Source of the DNA: Chrysogorgia sp. JL179-B06 | Lineage: Eukaryota > Cnidaria > Anthozoa > Scleralcyonacea > Chrysogorgiidae | Reading direction: 5' to 3' | NCBI GenBank assembly: GCA_035772405.1 | Contig: JAYKKM010000428.1 | Span: forward strand, 1,711,001 to 1,775,000 | DNA: 64,000 nucleotides | In this document: positions 36,701 to 50,200 of the stretch, in pieces | Layout: each line of letters starts with the position of its first letter | Numbering within the stretch: the stretch's first letter is position 1 | Notes under the pieces: model-generated | The model's database searches: none | What the model saw: the letters and a program-made list of their open reading frames with translations, nothing else | Told to the model about the DNA's origin: nothing | Made by a program: the position numbers and the translations under genes

Positions 36701-39700
36701 TACAAAACAGTTATTGACCGAGTGGGAGGTCTTTACTGCAAAATTATGCTGCCTGCGGTCTTTCAGTACAGACCTAGCGACGAAGGAGCGAGGTCTAGTG
36801 TGAAGGGAAGGATAATGTTGCCTTAAAAACCAACCAAACGAGGTTAATAAGGTTTTTATTATATGGCTCTTTTAAATTTCTCAAATTTTTCGTTGTTTTT
36901 TTGGGTCTTCTCGAGCAAAATCATAATATATCTTGTCAGGCTAAAATTTCATCTTCATAGACTTTTTGCTGTTAAAGTTATCGGATGTGATGTCACAAGG
37001 CATTTTTGTAGCAAGTAATAAAGGAAAACTGGTTTGGAATGCCTCTTGTGACATCACATCCGGTAACTTTGACAGCGAAAAACGTCATGAAGATGAAATT
37101 TTCGGTTGACAAGATATATTATAATTTTGCTCAGGAAGACCCAAATATTACGGATATGTAAAATCCGCAAACGTGAGATGAGCACTTTAAGAACAGAGGA
37201 AGTAGGGAATGGCAGCGAAAACTCGGGTTAAAAAGTCTTTTAGGAAAAACTAAAACACCCAAAACATTGTGCTTGAAAAGCCATCCAGCCCTCGCATATA
37301 AATACATAATCAATAATAATTGCGTAATAAATTTGGAATATTATAATGACCTCATTTTTCTTCTCCGTGGCTAGAAAATGTCCTGCTACGTGAGACGGCA
37401 AAATGTTGTACAGCAGTTTCTTGTTATACTCCCGTAATTGTTCCATTTCTTTTTTCTCTTCTGTTGCCTACAAAATATAACAAACAAGTTAGTGCAGACG
37501 GACAGGATGCCTTACTTATAACAAAATCGTGTTTCTTAAGGTAATGTACTTTGCGTTTTTGGACAACCTCGTTCCCATGAGGATCGTATTTTCGAGGTGT
37601 GGGATAGCGAAGACCCTGGGAACAAGATTACACGAGAGGTTGGATCAAATAACTGATGAGTAGTATATTTAACTTCATCTTACCTCATCGAAATACGTTA
37701 AGTACTCTTAGTATTTTTCGATATATTGAAGTACTCTTATTTCTCTTTTTCATATTATATCCAATTCTTTTGAGAACTTAGCACTAGCTTTCATAATTTA
37801 TTCGCATTTAACTGGCATACTAATGAGATAAGAAATGAAGGAAAAAACTAGGAAAATCTTTGTCCAAGGTGGAAAAATTGACAAAGTTTTGTGTTGGAAA
37901 ACCTCCTCAATCATGAAATAAGTCAGATAAAGCCCTCGAACGTCGGGATTTATGCTATATAAAGCTTTATCTCTTACTTTATCTCTTACTCTTACTATTT
38001 ATGCTTTATCTCTTACTTTTTCCTAGATACCACTAGTAGATAAAAATTTAAGTTAATAATGCAGGCATGAATATTATCTTTTGGAGCTCGCCAGACACAA
38101 TGTCCGGCAACAGATAAAATCGTCCGGACAAGACCACTTTTCTGCAGGACATTCTGTATGCAGTATGGTCTTATAAAAATACGCTATACAGCATGTCCAA
38201 GAAAACTGTTATAACTGGGGAACAGTTATCTTTACTTCTAGGGGAGTTTCTGTTTCCATTTGCTATGTTATGTCACAGGGTTCTGATACATGGGTTCGGG
38301 AAACATGATGGTGCTCTGAAATTGCAATTTCGCAGAAAATGTCGAGAGGTGCCGACCTGGGTCAGATTTAGGTCGGCATTTTATTGCCGATCTCCATTTT
38401 GACTTTTTTCAAGGTAAAAATGTGAATGTGCTGAATAAGAAGTAAATGTGAATGTAAATGTGTAATAAATAATGTAAATGTGTAGTAAATAATGTGTAAT
38501 AAATGTGTAATAAATAATGTAATAAATAATGTAAATGTGTAAATGTGCTGAATAAGAAGTCAACTTGGCCGGGCATTATTGTGCGGCAACAGCTTCATTG
38601 TCCGATGTCCGGCCGTAATATTCAGGCCTGTTAATGATGTAATTAGCCAATCAGAATGTTATTCGGTCGTAAGCCCAACTAGCAATCATCTATACGAGAT
38701 CGCGTGGTTTATTTTCTTTCGCTCAAATATAGCCGTAAAGTCATGCCGAGGGGGGGTAACTTTATGTTGTCTCAGTATCGTATAACTTGCTTGTCAATCT
38801 AAATTTATCCAATTATAAAGTACCTGAAACTTCCATAAGAAATCAAGTCTGGATATTTCTTCATTCTGTAGAAAAACCAAATATATTAAGTTACATTTTA
38901 GCAAAAAACAGTATGGAATAACAGGTAAGAGTGATACTGGGTGGTCTTGATTATTGAAACGTTTCACACTTGTAGCATTTGTATATCTAGAGAAATGGAG
39001 TTTATGATAAGAGGCATATTTTATGCAAATTAGTTTTCTGGATTTATTGAAAACACGGTTTCTCCACTCAGGTAAACATTGACGGTATAACACTTTTCAG
39101 TAAACAAGACCTCCACTAGAGCTATGCAATGACCACGATGAAGCTCAGATCTGCATTACAAACATGTTTATGCGGAAAAATATAATTTCTCACGATTTAG
39201 ACTATCAAGCCACCTTAAATGAATTACACTTTACCAAATATCCATGAAGAAATAGCGCGATGACAAAAAGTAAAGTCACAAAGATTGTCAACTGGTCTAA
39301 ATGCAAGTTGGTTCTAAAACAGAGGAACAAATGAAATAATTGAATGAATGAATGAATAACAAAGAGTAACAGAAAGGGAGAAAACAAAGATGTGTGGAAA
39401 AGCTGTCAGGGTTCAAAATATAGCAGCCGGCTGTAGCCGGCATTTTCACGACGCTAGCCGGCGACTTTTAAATCGAAAAAGCCACCTTCTTTGGTAAAAC
39501 TTAACGATTCATTATACGATAAATTTCTAACTTTTCAACAAAAATTAACTTTCCGAATTGATATAAAATGTCGTACTAAAATAATTTTGAATTTGTTGAA
39601 AAAGACTTTTTGTTGCCAATCCTCTATCTTGTAAACCGTATTAAATATGGAGAATCGAGATTATCGATTTCAGCAGAGCCTGCAGTATTTGGTACACGTT

Positions 39701-41048
39701 AAGGTACTTTGCGCATGTTCTGTTCTTGTTGATGTTTATATTTGACTGATGGCCATGTAAATGAGGAAACACGCACAGTTTGTACAATAATAAAACACCG
39801 TTTTTCTTTTAAAAGCTATTTTTCTGCTAGAAATTTATAACTAAAAAGTTCCTGGGTGGGCTTATCATGCATGGCATGTCTGTGGACTCCCGTAGCAGGC
39901 ATTCACAAATAGCACGTACCAAAACAGCTGGCACAAAAAATGTACATATAAAGTAAAAACCGCTAACAATAGCGCTCCGTCGAGATGACGTCAGTACCGA
40001 TGTTTGTCCGCTTTTACCCATAATTCTTGCGGCAATAACAAAATAAATAGCTCATTTGCAATCATTTGTGAGTCAAATTTGGTTTGTTTGTCCGCTTTTT
40101 GAGCTATTAATAGCAGCCAGACTCTACGCTATTGGAACCTACATTTTACCTAATCAGTCTGGGATAGGTTCTTCTATTCTTTTATGTTCTTATATAAACA
40201 ATTTCTTAATTTCAGCCTGTGGTTCTTAATAATGCTAGGTTCTTGTTAGCGGGTTTTTACTGTATAAAACAGCCTACAAAAATATCTAAATCCAAAGTAT
40301 TTAAAGGTGCCGCCCACTCCGTTCTGCGCATGTCCCCGTTTCTGTTTACATCGTTTGTTTACATTGCATTATATAAACATTGAACAAGAAGTATTGCGGA
40401 TTTGCTTCCCCAACCTCGTACCCAGGGTCTTATCTCCGCCACGCCGCCCCCCTTCCCACGCTTGAGCTTTTTCGCCTAAAAAGCGTGTTATAAGAAGCTG
40501 TTCTGTTCCTAAATGTGGATAATATATTTAACTACTACTCGCGCCTTCGCCACCTTTGACGAATACTCGCTTTCGAAGTGTCGCAAATCTATTCCGTTGA
40601 AGTTTGTTGACATATGGGGTCCCGCACGTTTGCAATATCACACATGCGCAGAACGGAGTGGACGGCACCTTTAATTTGAAGCCTGGCTGTTGTTCTTACT
40701 TGCATTGGAAGGTACTTTCATCATACTTTAACATCAGAGATGAATATTTACTCAACATGAGCGATAAATAAATAGTTCCAATTATTACAAGAAGAAGCAA
40801 TTTATGAAGAGTGCTCAAGTGAATAAAGATGGCGACTGCAAGCATTACCAGGATGATGGAGTACGTCACATACTAAATAACAACAAGAAAGCAATGTTTT
40901 ACCATTAAAAGAAACATCAACGTATCTATCTCTTGTTTGTTTTTTTATATATTTATAATCTTTGGCACTTTCTGATAAAAATTGTTTAACATTATCATCA
41001 GCTAAAGTTTCATCTTCATGTCTTTTCCTCTGCTAAAGTTGGTTTACT

Positions 41049-41111
<63 letters not shown>

Positions 41112-41160
41112 TTAATTTTTATTTTTTATTTCTTTTTTCTTTTTAAATAATAATTTTTTT

Positions 41161-41209
<49 letters not shown>

Positions 41210-44200
41210 TAATAATAATAATAATAATAACAACTTTATTTAAAGTGCCCATATAACCTCAAAATGTTTTATTGTCTTGTTTGGAAGAACTTTTAAAATG
41301 ATAAAGTAACTTCTTTTGAAGATTTTCGTTTCTTTGCTTTCTTTTTGAGATATATCAGATTGTTTGATATGCAAATGTCTGGAATTTCGTCACACATGCA
41401 TAATGACTTATTGGAGAAATGTTGTATCTCTTTCATTCTCGAACGAAATCCTTTAAAATCAAGACGTTTGCTGTTGTGGGAGAAACGCACACACGTGTTA
41501 TTCACACTTTAATGTTTTTATTTCATGAACGCAAAGATATATATCATTCTCTGATAACTCATTATGTATGTGTGACGAAATTCCAGATATTTGCATTTTG
41601 CATATCAAACAAACTGATATATCTCAAAAAGAAAGCGAAGAAGTGAAAATCTTCAAAAGAAGTTACTTTATCATTTTAAAAGTTCTTCCAAATAAGACAA
41701 TAAAAACTTTTGAGGTTAGGGGCACTTTAAAGAGGATAACACCCGACAGTACAACTGATAAACTTGTGGTCCTCTATGAACTAACTAATGTATATGTATG
41801 AATAAGTAAATATATAGTTTAAAATTAAAAAATATATATATGTTGACATAAATATTAATAGGTTTTAGTCATAAAATGTTAATAATCTATTCTAATTATA
41901 TTGTATCTAATGTTAAAAAACTCATTAATAATTCATGAGGAAAAGACAAAGGAAATCAATACCGTGTCGTAGGTTTTATATGTGATAAAATTTCATCCTA
42001 ATTTACATAAACTTAGCTTTGATTTCTCCGCTTAGACAACATTGATTTTCAAAATTACTACGCCAATGAACTTATCAAATGGATCGTTTTTTAAGCTATT
42101 TAAAACACTCGCAGTACGTGTTTTATCAGATATAAAACACTGCTGCTCGTGTTTTAAATATACTTAAAATCTAATTATGTTGTCCCATAAAGTACTTTCT
42201 AAGAGACGTCAACCCAGGGATAAGCAAAGACATTGCGGAGTGATTTAACATCTCAAACTCATTAATAATTCATGAGCCACTTAGCCAATGAAATCACTTT
42301 ATTTTATCACATGACTGAGGCTGGATACTCGAGTAAAACACGTAAAAATCATATATACCACACATTATTAGATCAACCCGGTTTTGATCTAATTGCTGAG
42401 ATCTTAATTAAACAATTCATTTTTTTGAGAACGAAACGACCTGCCTCCGTCTTCATCCTCAAACTGAACAGAGTCTGTTAATTTTCTGAATAAATTTTAC
42501 ACACCCTCGTGAGTTCAGTCCCATGAGGGTTTGTTCTCAAATGCGTTTTAAGTAAACATCCAATTAAATCCGTGTTCGATTGAGAAGCCATATAAACAAC
42601 TCGTTTATCGTGTTTCATCAGGGGATCCAAACACTCGAAAACAATAAAAACACTCGCGCGATGTTTTCTCGTGTTTGGATCCCCTGATGAAACACTCAAA
42701 CTCGTTGTTCATATATTACATGAAATACGAAGAGAATTGGGGAATTTTTTTAGAAAACGGGGGCGGGGCTACAATCATCTTTAGTTGTAAAAAAAGTAGA
42801 GTGCTGCGTAGGCAGTGTTTTCGATATATAACAAAGAGAAAAGGTGGTGAAAACGAGATACTGAGTCCTTCGTCAGAGTAAGACGAGATGAAATAAAATA
42901 AATAGGGTTTATATAAGCCAATAGCGTGACACAAGTAGAAAGTAGCCAATCAAAAAAAAATGGTGGCCGGTGGCTAAAGACGTAAATCAAACGCGTTCAG
43001 GCAGCCACCATACGACCCATGTCTGACCACGGAGCACAGCTAAGATCTTAAGTGTTTTACAGAGGCAGGGGGCGGGGAAAACCCCCTAGCAGGGGAAAGA
43101 GGCGTCAAGATAAAATTTTAGCTGATGATAATATTAAAGGGACACTCCACTCCAAAAACAAGTGTTGCTTAAATGAAAGTTCTTTGTCGCCTTAATATGA
43201 GACCGCCATTTTTGTTCTGATGGCGGGCGAATGCGGTCGCTCCCATTAATTTTTGACGTCATTGAGTAATAGAAACACGGTGAAGGCTATAAGGGATGAC
43301 TCAAAAGGACCTTCTCATTTTCAAGAACTAGTTAACCCTAACCTAACCAAAAATAAAGACCAAATAAAAACAGAAAGGTCTTTTGAGTCATACCTTTTAG
43401 CCTAAACCTAGAAATCCTGCACAATAGACTAAGAGGCTCTTGAGTAAAATGTTAGTTAGCACTGTATAGAACTACCTCGTTCTTTAAAAAATCCCGTTTA
43501 TTTTATCTAGGATAGGTTTAATTCATGAATTGGACAGTTCTAGGACAAAAATAAACGCGATTTTTTAAAGAACGAGGCAGTTCTATACAGTGCTAAATTT
43601 CTGTGTCCGGTACACGAAGTAAGAGCCGACTAAGACCAAGTTATTGTCATGTTATTGTGAAGGGTTTCTTTGTGTAGTGTTTCTATTACTCAATGACATC
43701 AAAAATTAATGGGAGCGACCGCATTCGCCCGCAATCAGAACAAAAATAGCGGCAATTAATTAATCAAAAACACGAGAAACAAAGCCAGATTTCTCTAAAA
43801 ATAAAAAGATTAGAAGAAAACTAATACTCATTCTCATGTAAGGCGACAAAGAACTTTCATTTAAGCGACACTTGTTTTTAGGGTGGAGTATCCCTTTAAG
43901 CAATTTTTAATCCGAAAGTGCCAAAGAAATATTTCAACGAGTTAAATCTATGAATTATGCAGAGCTTACGGCAAAAACATAAATGTGAATGACAAAAGTT
44001 TACATCATATGATTGTCTTTGTTAGATTTAATTCGCACAACGTAAATAAGCCTTCTTCTCACTTCAAAACACAATTACCGACTCCCAAACAAATAATATG
44101 GCGACAAAAAAGTCTTTAACATTAAACTAGCTCTTAATTTAGCAACTTTTTGCCCCAGAGCCTATGTTCTATTAAGGAAGCGTTCATTATTCATGGCTGC

Positions 44201-47200
44201 AGGGGTTGGTACCGAAGAAGAAATGGGTTGGGTAAGTCAAATTTTTGTCAGTTAAAGGTTGGGTAAGATTTTATTGAAACAAAATAAATAATATGGCGAC
44301 AAAAAAGTATTGAACATTAAACTAGCTCTTCATTTAGCAACTTTTTGCCCCAGAGCCTATGTTCTATTAAATATTGCATTCTGTTACGTTGAAATTGAAG
44401 AGTTTCTTTTCGATAAAAATGCTTTATTGGCATTTCTCTTAGAAAACATTAGATAAGAAAACCATGATAATATTATGTTTTACTCGCGCAGTTTAGTTTA
44501 GTTCAGTTCAGTTCAGTTCAGTTCAGTTCAGTTCAGTTCAGTTCAGTTCAGTTCAGTTCAGTTCAGTTCAGTTCAGTTCAGTTTAGTTTAGTTTAGTATA
44601 TTTATCACTCTTTTAGGTAATACCCCAACAGGCTAGAAGCCCAATTGATACGGGTTCCGAGGGCCTACGATTTAAGGTCGTTATCCGAGAAGACCCGAAA
44701 GTCTCACCATTTGCTGGTATTATATTGCAAAGGCAGCACTTTCTCCTCAATTATTTTAAGACCCTAAGTGGTGGCCGACCAGGATATGAACTTGTGTCTC
44801 CTAACTCATAGACATGTGTGCAGGTAACCGACCACAACAATTCTCATGCAGGCACGAGAACGAGGTACTCTATTTACATACTCTATGTAAATAATTGATA
44901 ATTAAAATAACGTCAATTTGTTGGACCAGGTATTTGTATTTACATTCCTGACGTGCTCTCTAAATTATCTAAATTTGATGTTTTGTTTAGGGACTTTTTC
45001 ACAAAGAAAACAGCGTTTAGACCAATATCTAAATAATAAAGTTCGATAATGCATGATTAAGTCATACCTGAGGAAATTCACAGTTTTCCAATTCAAGTGT
45101 TATGGTACTGTTCTGTGTTCGGTTAACACAGTTAGTGACATATGAAGAATCACATACCACCTGTTTGGAAGTAAAAGAATATTTATCAGTGTGATACAAT
45201 CATAATCATAACCATAACACTATAGCACTTTATAATATAGACATCCACTAGATATGAGCTATTCTGCAATCTGATTGCTTGTTATACTAAGGCGAAGCCT
45301 GAGTTGACTATTCGCTCATAGACAATGAGGACGAGTTGTCTAATTGTTTTAGTAGAAACAAATTAGTGGACAATTACAAATCATGCATTCTCCAAAAAAT
45401 TATCCAAAAACTCATCTGAAACCTCCCCAAAACGAGAGTTTTCTGCCATTGTTTTGAGAGCGTTTCGCCATCATGGTCTATCACGAATAGACAACGGTTG
45501 AGCAGCCAATCAGAATGCAGAATTTATAATGCACCATGGTCAGTTTCTACTAAGAGCAGATAGTGAACGAGGACGAAGCCCGAGTTGACTAACTGCTCAT
45601 AGACAACGAGGGTGAGTTGTCTAATTGTTTTAGTATCAACCATAAACAACCTTTCTTTAACGTAAACAAGTCTTATAAAACATTGTTCCAAATTTTCGGA
45701 TAGTTTCACCTTTTTGTTTGTAGAAGTCTCACCATTCAAAATGTAAGATAGCTTGATGGCACATGATAAACAATTGCTCACAGAAAACGAGCTTGTAATT
45801 ACTTTGCTTTAAATTTGGTGCAGATATACTCCATAGGCATAAACGAATTTATTTTCTCATTCGAAAATGTCAAAATGAACAATTTTCCATTACTTTCGGG
45901 CCAATGTTTTCATGATTTCATCACTCGTATATAAATTTTAGCCTAGATTTCAGGTTTTGCTTGCAGCATGAATATTTCGTGGCTTCTGATTGGTCAGGAT
46001 AGGAATATTCCAGTTATAAGGTTTGTGATTGGATAACGCTACTAGTGGTCTATCACCGATATACCACTAGTAGCTCAGCCAATCAGAATGCCGAATTTGT
46101 AATAGACCACTAGTTGGTTGATCCTAACACCTCATATCCTATTAGTAATGAAAAACAAACAAATATAACACAAAAACTTAACCTTAACACCAACACTAAC
46201 ACCAACACAAAAACCAACACTAACACATTTATTAGTATCTTGTTAAAAAATAATTTAAAAACGCACCAAGTTGCCGATAACCACCAAACATAGTATAGAA
46301 ATAACGATAGTTGTCAGTAGTTGACAAGCCCTCTTTGAGTTGGCAATCGCACAAGAAAATGCATGGAGACAGCGTAAAGTCTGCAAACATAAAGATGAAT
46401 CATCTCAATAAAAGCCTTAATGGGGCCATGAATAATTTAATAAAATACTGGATAGGAAATTAATATCACATGGGGTGTTTCTAACCCACTGATCGGTTAA
46501 GTTGCATTTTAGGGTTAGGGTTATTGTTGATTTGCTAATGTTTTTAAGGGAAATTGGCAACAAGAATCATAATTTCAAATTTCTGACTTTTTGATTAACA
46601 AACAGGCTTACGAAGGTAATCCAAGTAAACAAAACTACTCTTGTACAAAACAACAGTACCAAAGACAATCCTGTCATCCGTCATCATGTTGTAATACTTT
46701 GCCTAATTAACGTGACGTCATACCTGGGGTAAACCTGATGAAACTACTCTGTGGGTAGCCGAGTTTCCGCGGAATGCTTTTTAAAATGGTGTGGTTCAAT
46801 TGAAAAAGGAAGACATTCACAAAAATTGAGTTTCAAAATTATGAAGACACGAGGATGGCTAGATAAAGTTTTCGCTATACCCTGGTTGTGACGTCACACG
46901 TATATTGAAAATACATCCAAGATGGCGGACAATGATTCAGGTTAGCAACTTTGACAGTGTAATTAATATGTTTTACGAGCATTTTTACAACCTCAAACTA
47001 CTATATTCCGGCTATTTAAGTTACGTACTTTGATCGAAAAGGTACTTATTTTTTATTGTCAATGTATTAACGTTGTTGATATTTGTTTAATTTTTTTTTC
47101 GTTTTGTTGCGAAGAAACTGTGTTCCCCAAAAAATACTTTGTTTTACTTGCAAACAAACATGCATCGTTTGACTCTTCGAAATTCTTCGCAGTTTCGCCT

Positions 47201-50200
47201 CAGAACTTTAAAATTATATTAGAGACTACAAGTTCGATGTAGTTTAGCCAAAGTTCTTGACAGAAAGTACAATTCCTTACATTTTAATGTGTTCTGTGTA
47301 ACCTGAGCGGCTGAGCCGATCATTGCCGACGGCGACGCGGACATATAAAACACTCTCGTCAAATCGTCCGGTTGACGATTTAGAGAAAAGCTAAGAAAGA
47401 CCATTTGTATCGCAACGCTTTGCCAAGAGCTTTGTAAAACATACTGGGCCATTCTTTATCGGTAAATAAATATTTTTCCTGGTCTTCGAATAAGCTAAAG
47501 ATCGTCAATAACAGTAACAAATTATAGGGAACTGGGAACAAGAGGACTAGGAACGAAAGACCCAATTTTTAATTTTGAGGACTTTTTCCATCAGAGTTCC
47601 CTAGAGCCTTTGTTTCTTGGCGCAGGCCAAAAGGAACGCAGGCTCTGGTTACGAGATTGCGTTAAGATAGCGAAAGGTGACGTATGTAAAACTACATTGC
47701 TTCACTCACGTCATGGGTAATGTAATATATACTGCCTTGTCCCCAACCGCTCTCCCACAAATTACGAGCGGGCGTGCGGAAATTTGAGAGGAAGGCGCGC
47801 GAGGAACGACGGGAAGGGGAGAAAGGGCGAAGCGACTGGGAAATCTTGCATCCAAAATGGAGTTCTCTGTAATGGCACCACTAATCTCTAAAAAAGATCA
47901 GCGAATGACACTTGCAGGCTTGCAACCAGAGACATGAATTGCGCCGACGCAATATTGGTCAATATAAATAGCTATTTGTCGTCTCTAGCTGCAAGTTTGT
48001 CAAGCGACTTCGCGTCTTCGCCATTTCCAAAGCCAATTGGCAATGTTTCGATCAAATTTGCAGAGTTTCGACACACGATTTTGCAGGCTCTAATTTTTTC
48101 CTTTATTGCCTTCCCATCAACCATTGCTGGCGCTCTATTACTAGCCTGCGCCGCCCCGCCTGCACACTTCCGATTAATAAGAGCCTGCGGAGGAGGCAGT
48201 AATATATATAGTACCTGTGACAAAGTCACAAATATCAGCCACATCAGACATAGTTTGACGCTACTCGAGCTTTTGATCGTAACTTTAAACGTTACCGTCC
48301 ATGACCCCAGCCTCGTACCCAGACGCTTATTTTGGCAGAAATTGGGCAATAAAAAGAAAGTAGGTAATTAACGTTGGATGTTTTACATTGTCCACATAAT
48401 TTTGTCTACGATTGTAGTAATTGAGTGTTACAAGCATGCGCTACAAAAAACACAACACCTGTATGGTGATACACATCATACGGACATGTATGCTCGTATG
48501 ATGTATATATTACCATAGAAAACGACAGACTATGTTGGTTTTGCTGCAAATAATACTCTGCTCATGCGCAGTAACCTCCATCTCTGAATATATTTTTTCC
48601 TGTACAATGTAACTTGGAATTAAAAGAATGAGAAAAACACAGAAAAAGTAAAACAATTATTGAACTTGGTTATCGCAAAATATCGTGATTTGATTTGCAG
48701 ATATGTCTCGCAGATATGTCTCGCAGATAAATTATTTACCTTTAATTATAATTTAATTTAATTTAATTATTTACTCGCAGATAGATATGTCTCGCAGATA
48801 AATTATTTACCTCTGCCTTCGGCATCGTAAAATAATTGATCTGGTATGACTCAACCTCGTGCAATAATTGTTAATTATTACCTGATATTTCTCAGCTACA
48901 ACGACAAGAAGTATAACACCCATAACAACAAAGCCAGAAATATAAATTGCGAAATTCCCAATACCTCTGAAAAGTAAAAGAAATTGGTGTTGTCAAAATA
49001 TTACTTCATTCCTATTTAAAGTGCCTATGTAATGAAAAATTCAGTTGTAAAATTATAACTTTTTGTTTGAAAGAACTCTTGAAACTATAAAGACTAACCA
49101 TTTTCCAACCTCGTACCCAGGGCATTTTGCCTCCACGGTGGAACTGTGGAAGGTCGGCGAAAATGGCCCTGGGATCGGCTGGTCCATTCTATAATCCGAT
49201 TGGCTTGTCGTAAAACTCAATTAATTCAGCCGAGTATAATTTATTCATCTAAATACAACTTCTCATATCTCACTTCACTCTTGTGTTATTAAGATTTGTT
49301 TAATATGTAAATGATCATACTTATGATATCACAATGCATAATAACTTATTGAAAACGCTTATATATCCTTGAGATTATGTAATGAAATCACTTGTAATGC
49401 AGGTACATGTGCGTGGATGTATCCAATGACATCAAATATGCAAATCATCAAACGATTCCATGTGATAATGGTAAAAATATATACAGAATTTTTCAACAAG
49501 TCATTATGCATTATGATGTCATAAGTATGATCATTTACATATTAAACAAATCTTAATATCTCAAGAGTGAAGTGAGATATGAAAAAGTTATAAATGGTTA
49601 GTCTTTATAGTTTCAAGAGTTCTTTCAAACTTTAACTCTTTCCTGTCCGGCTGAAAAACATCCAAAATTGAACCAACTCTTTGTTCTATTGATATCTCTG
49701 GAAATAACCATAACTGTTGCAAAAGCTATACATTTTCTGAAAGCCAAACAAACCGGTTTTATAACCAGGGTTTTTAAATTTCCCGAACAAGACACATTAT
49801 GTTAATATAAATTAACATTAATTTTCATAAATCAGGTCGAAAAACAAACTTTCATTTTTCTAGAAAAGCCCATCTCGCACGCCCACGTAGCATCATGAAA
49901 ATTCAAAGTGCCACTAATCGCAGAGTTGTTTATGAAATCAAATCAAACTTGGCGTATGCGTGGACCTCATGTGCCTGGCGCTTGTAGAATTTCATTACAC
50001 AACAGGGAATGGATGTTGTACCTCGTGACAATACTGAATTTATGAAAAAAATGTTTTGTTATGACGGGGTGAAATTATGGAACAAGTTTCCAGGAAATGT
50101 ACGTCATTTACAATCACTTGCTTCCTTTAAAGAAGCAATCGTTCTCTTGGATGCTTTTTAGTTTTGTATTTTATAACTTTGTATTTAGCACTATAGTTTA

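Noticed and set aside
39205..39387. Continuation of the segment-12 frame below exon v13
   Set aside because: The frame reads through the donor GTAAAG into intron; family alignment ends at the donor.
41293..41801. Frames of 70-77 codons
   Set aside because: Both lie in the two arms of a foldback MITE, and the same peptide-like string recurs at 62203-62394.
47934..48371. 145-codon plus frame and 125-codon minus frame
   Set aside because: They fully overlap in opposite directions inside a cyclase intron; inverted GC-rich pieces suggest a MITE composite.
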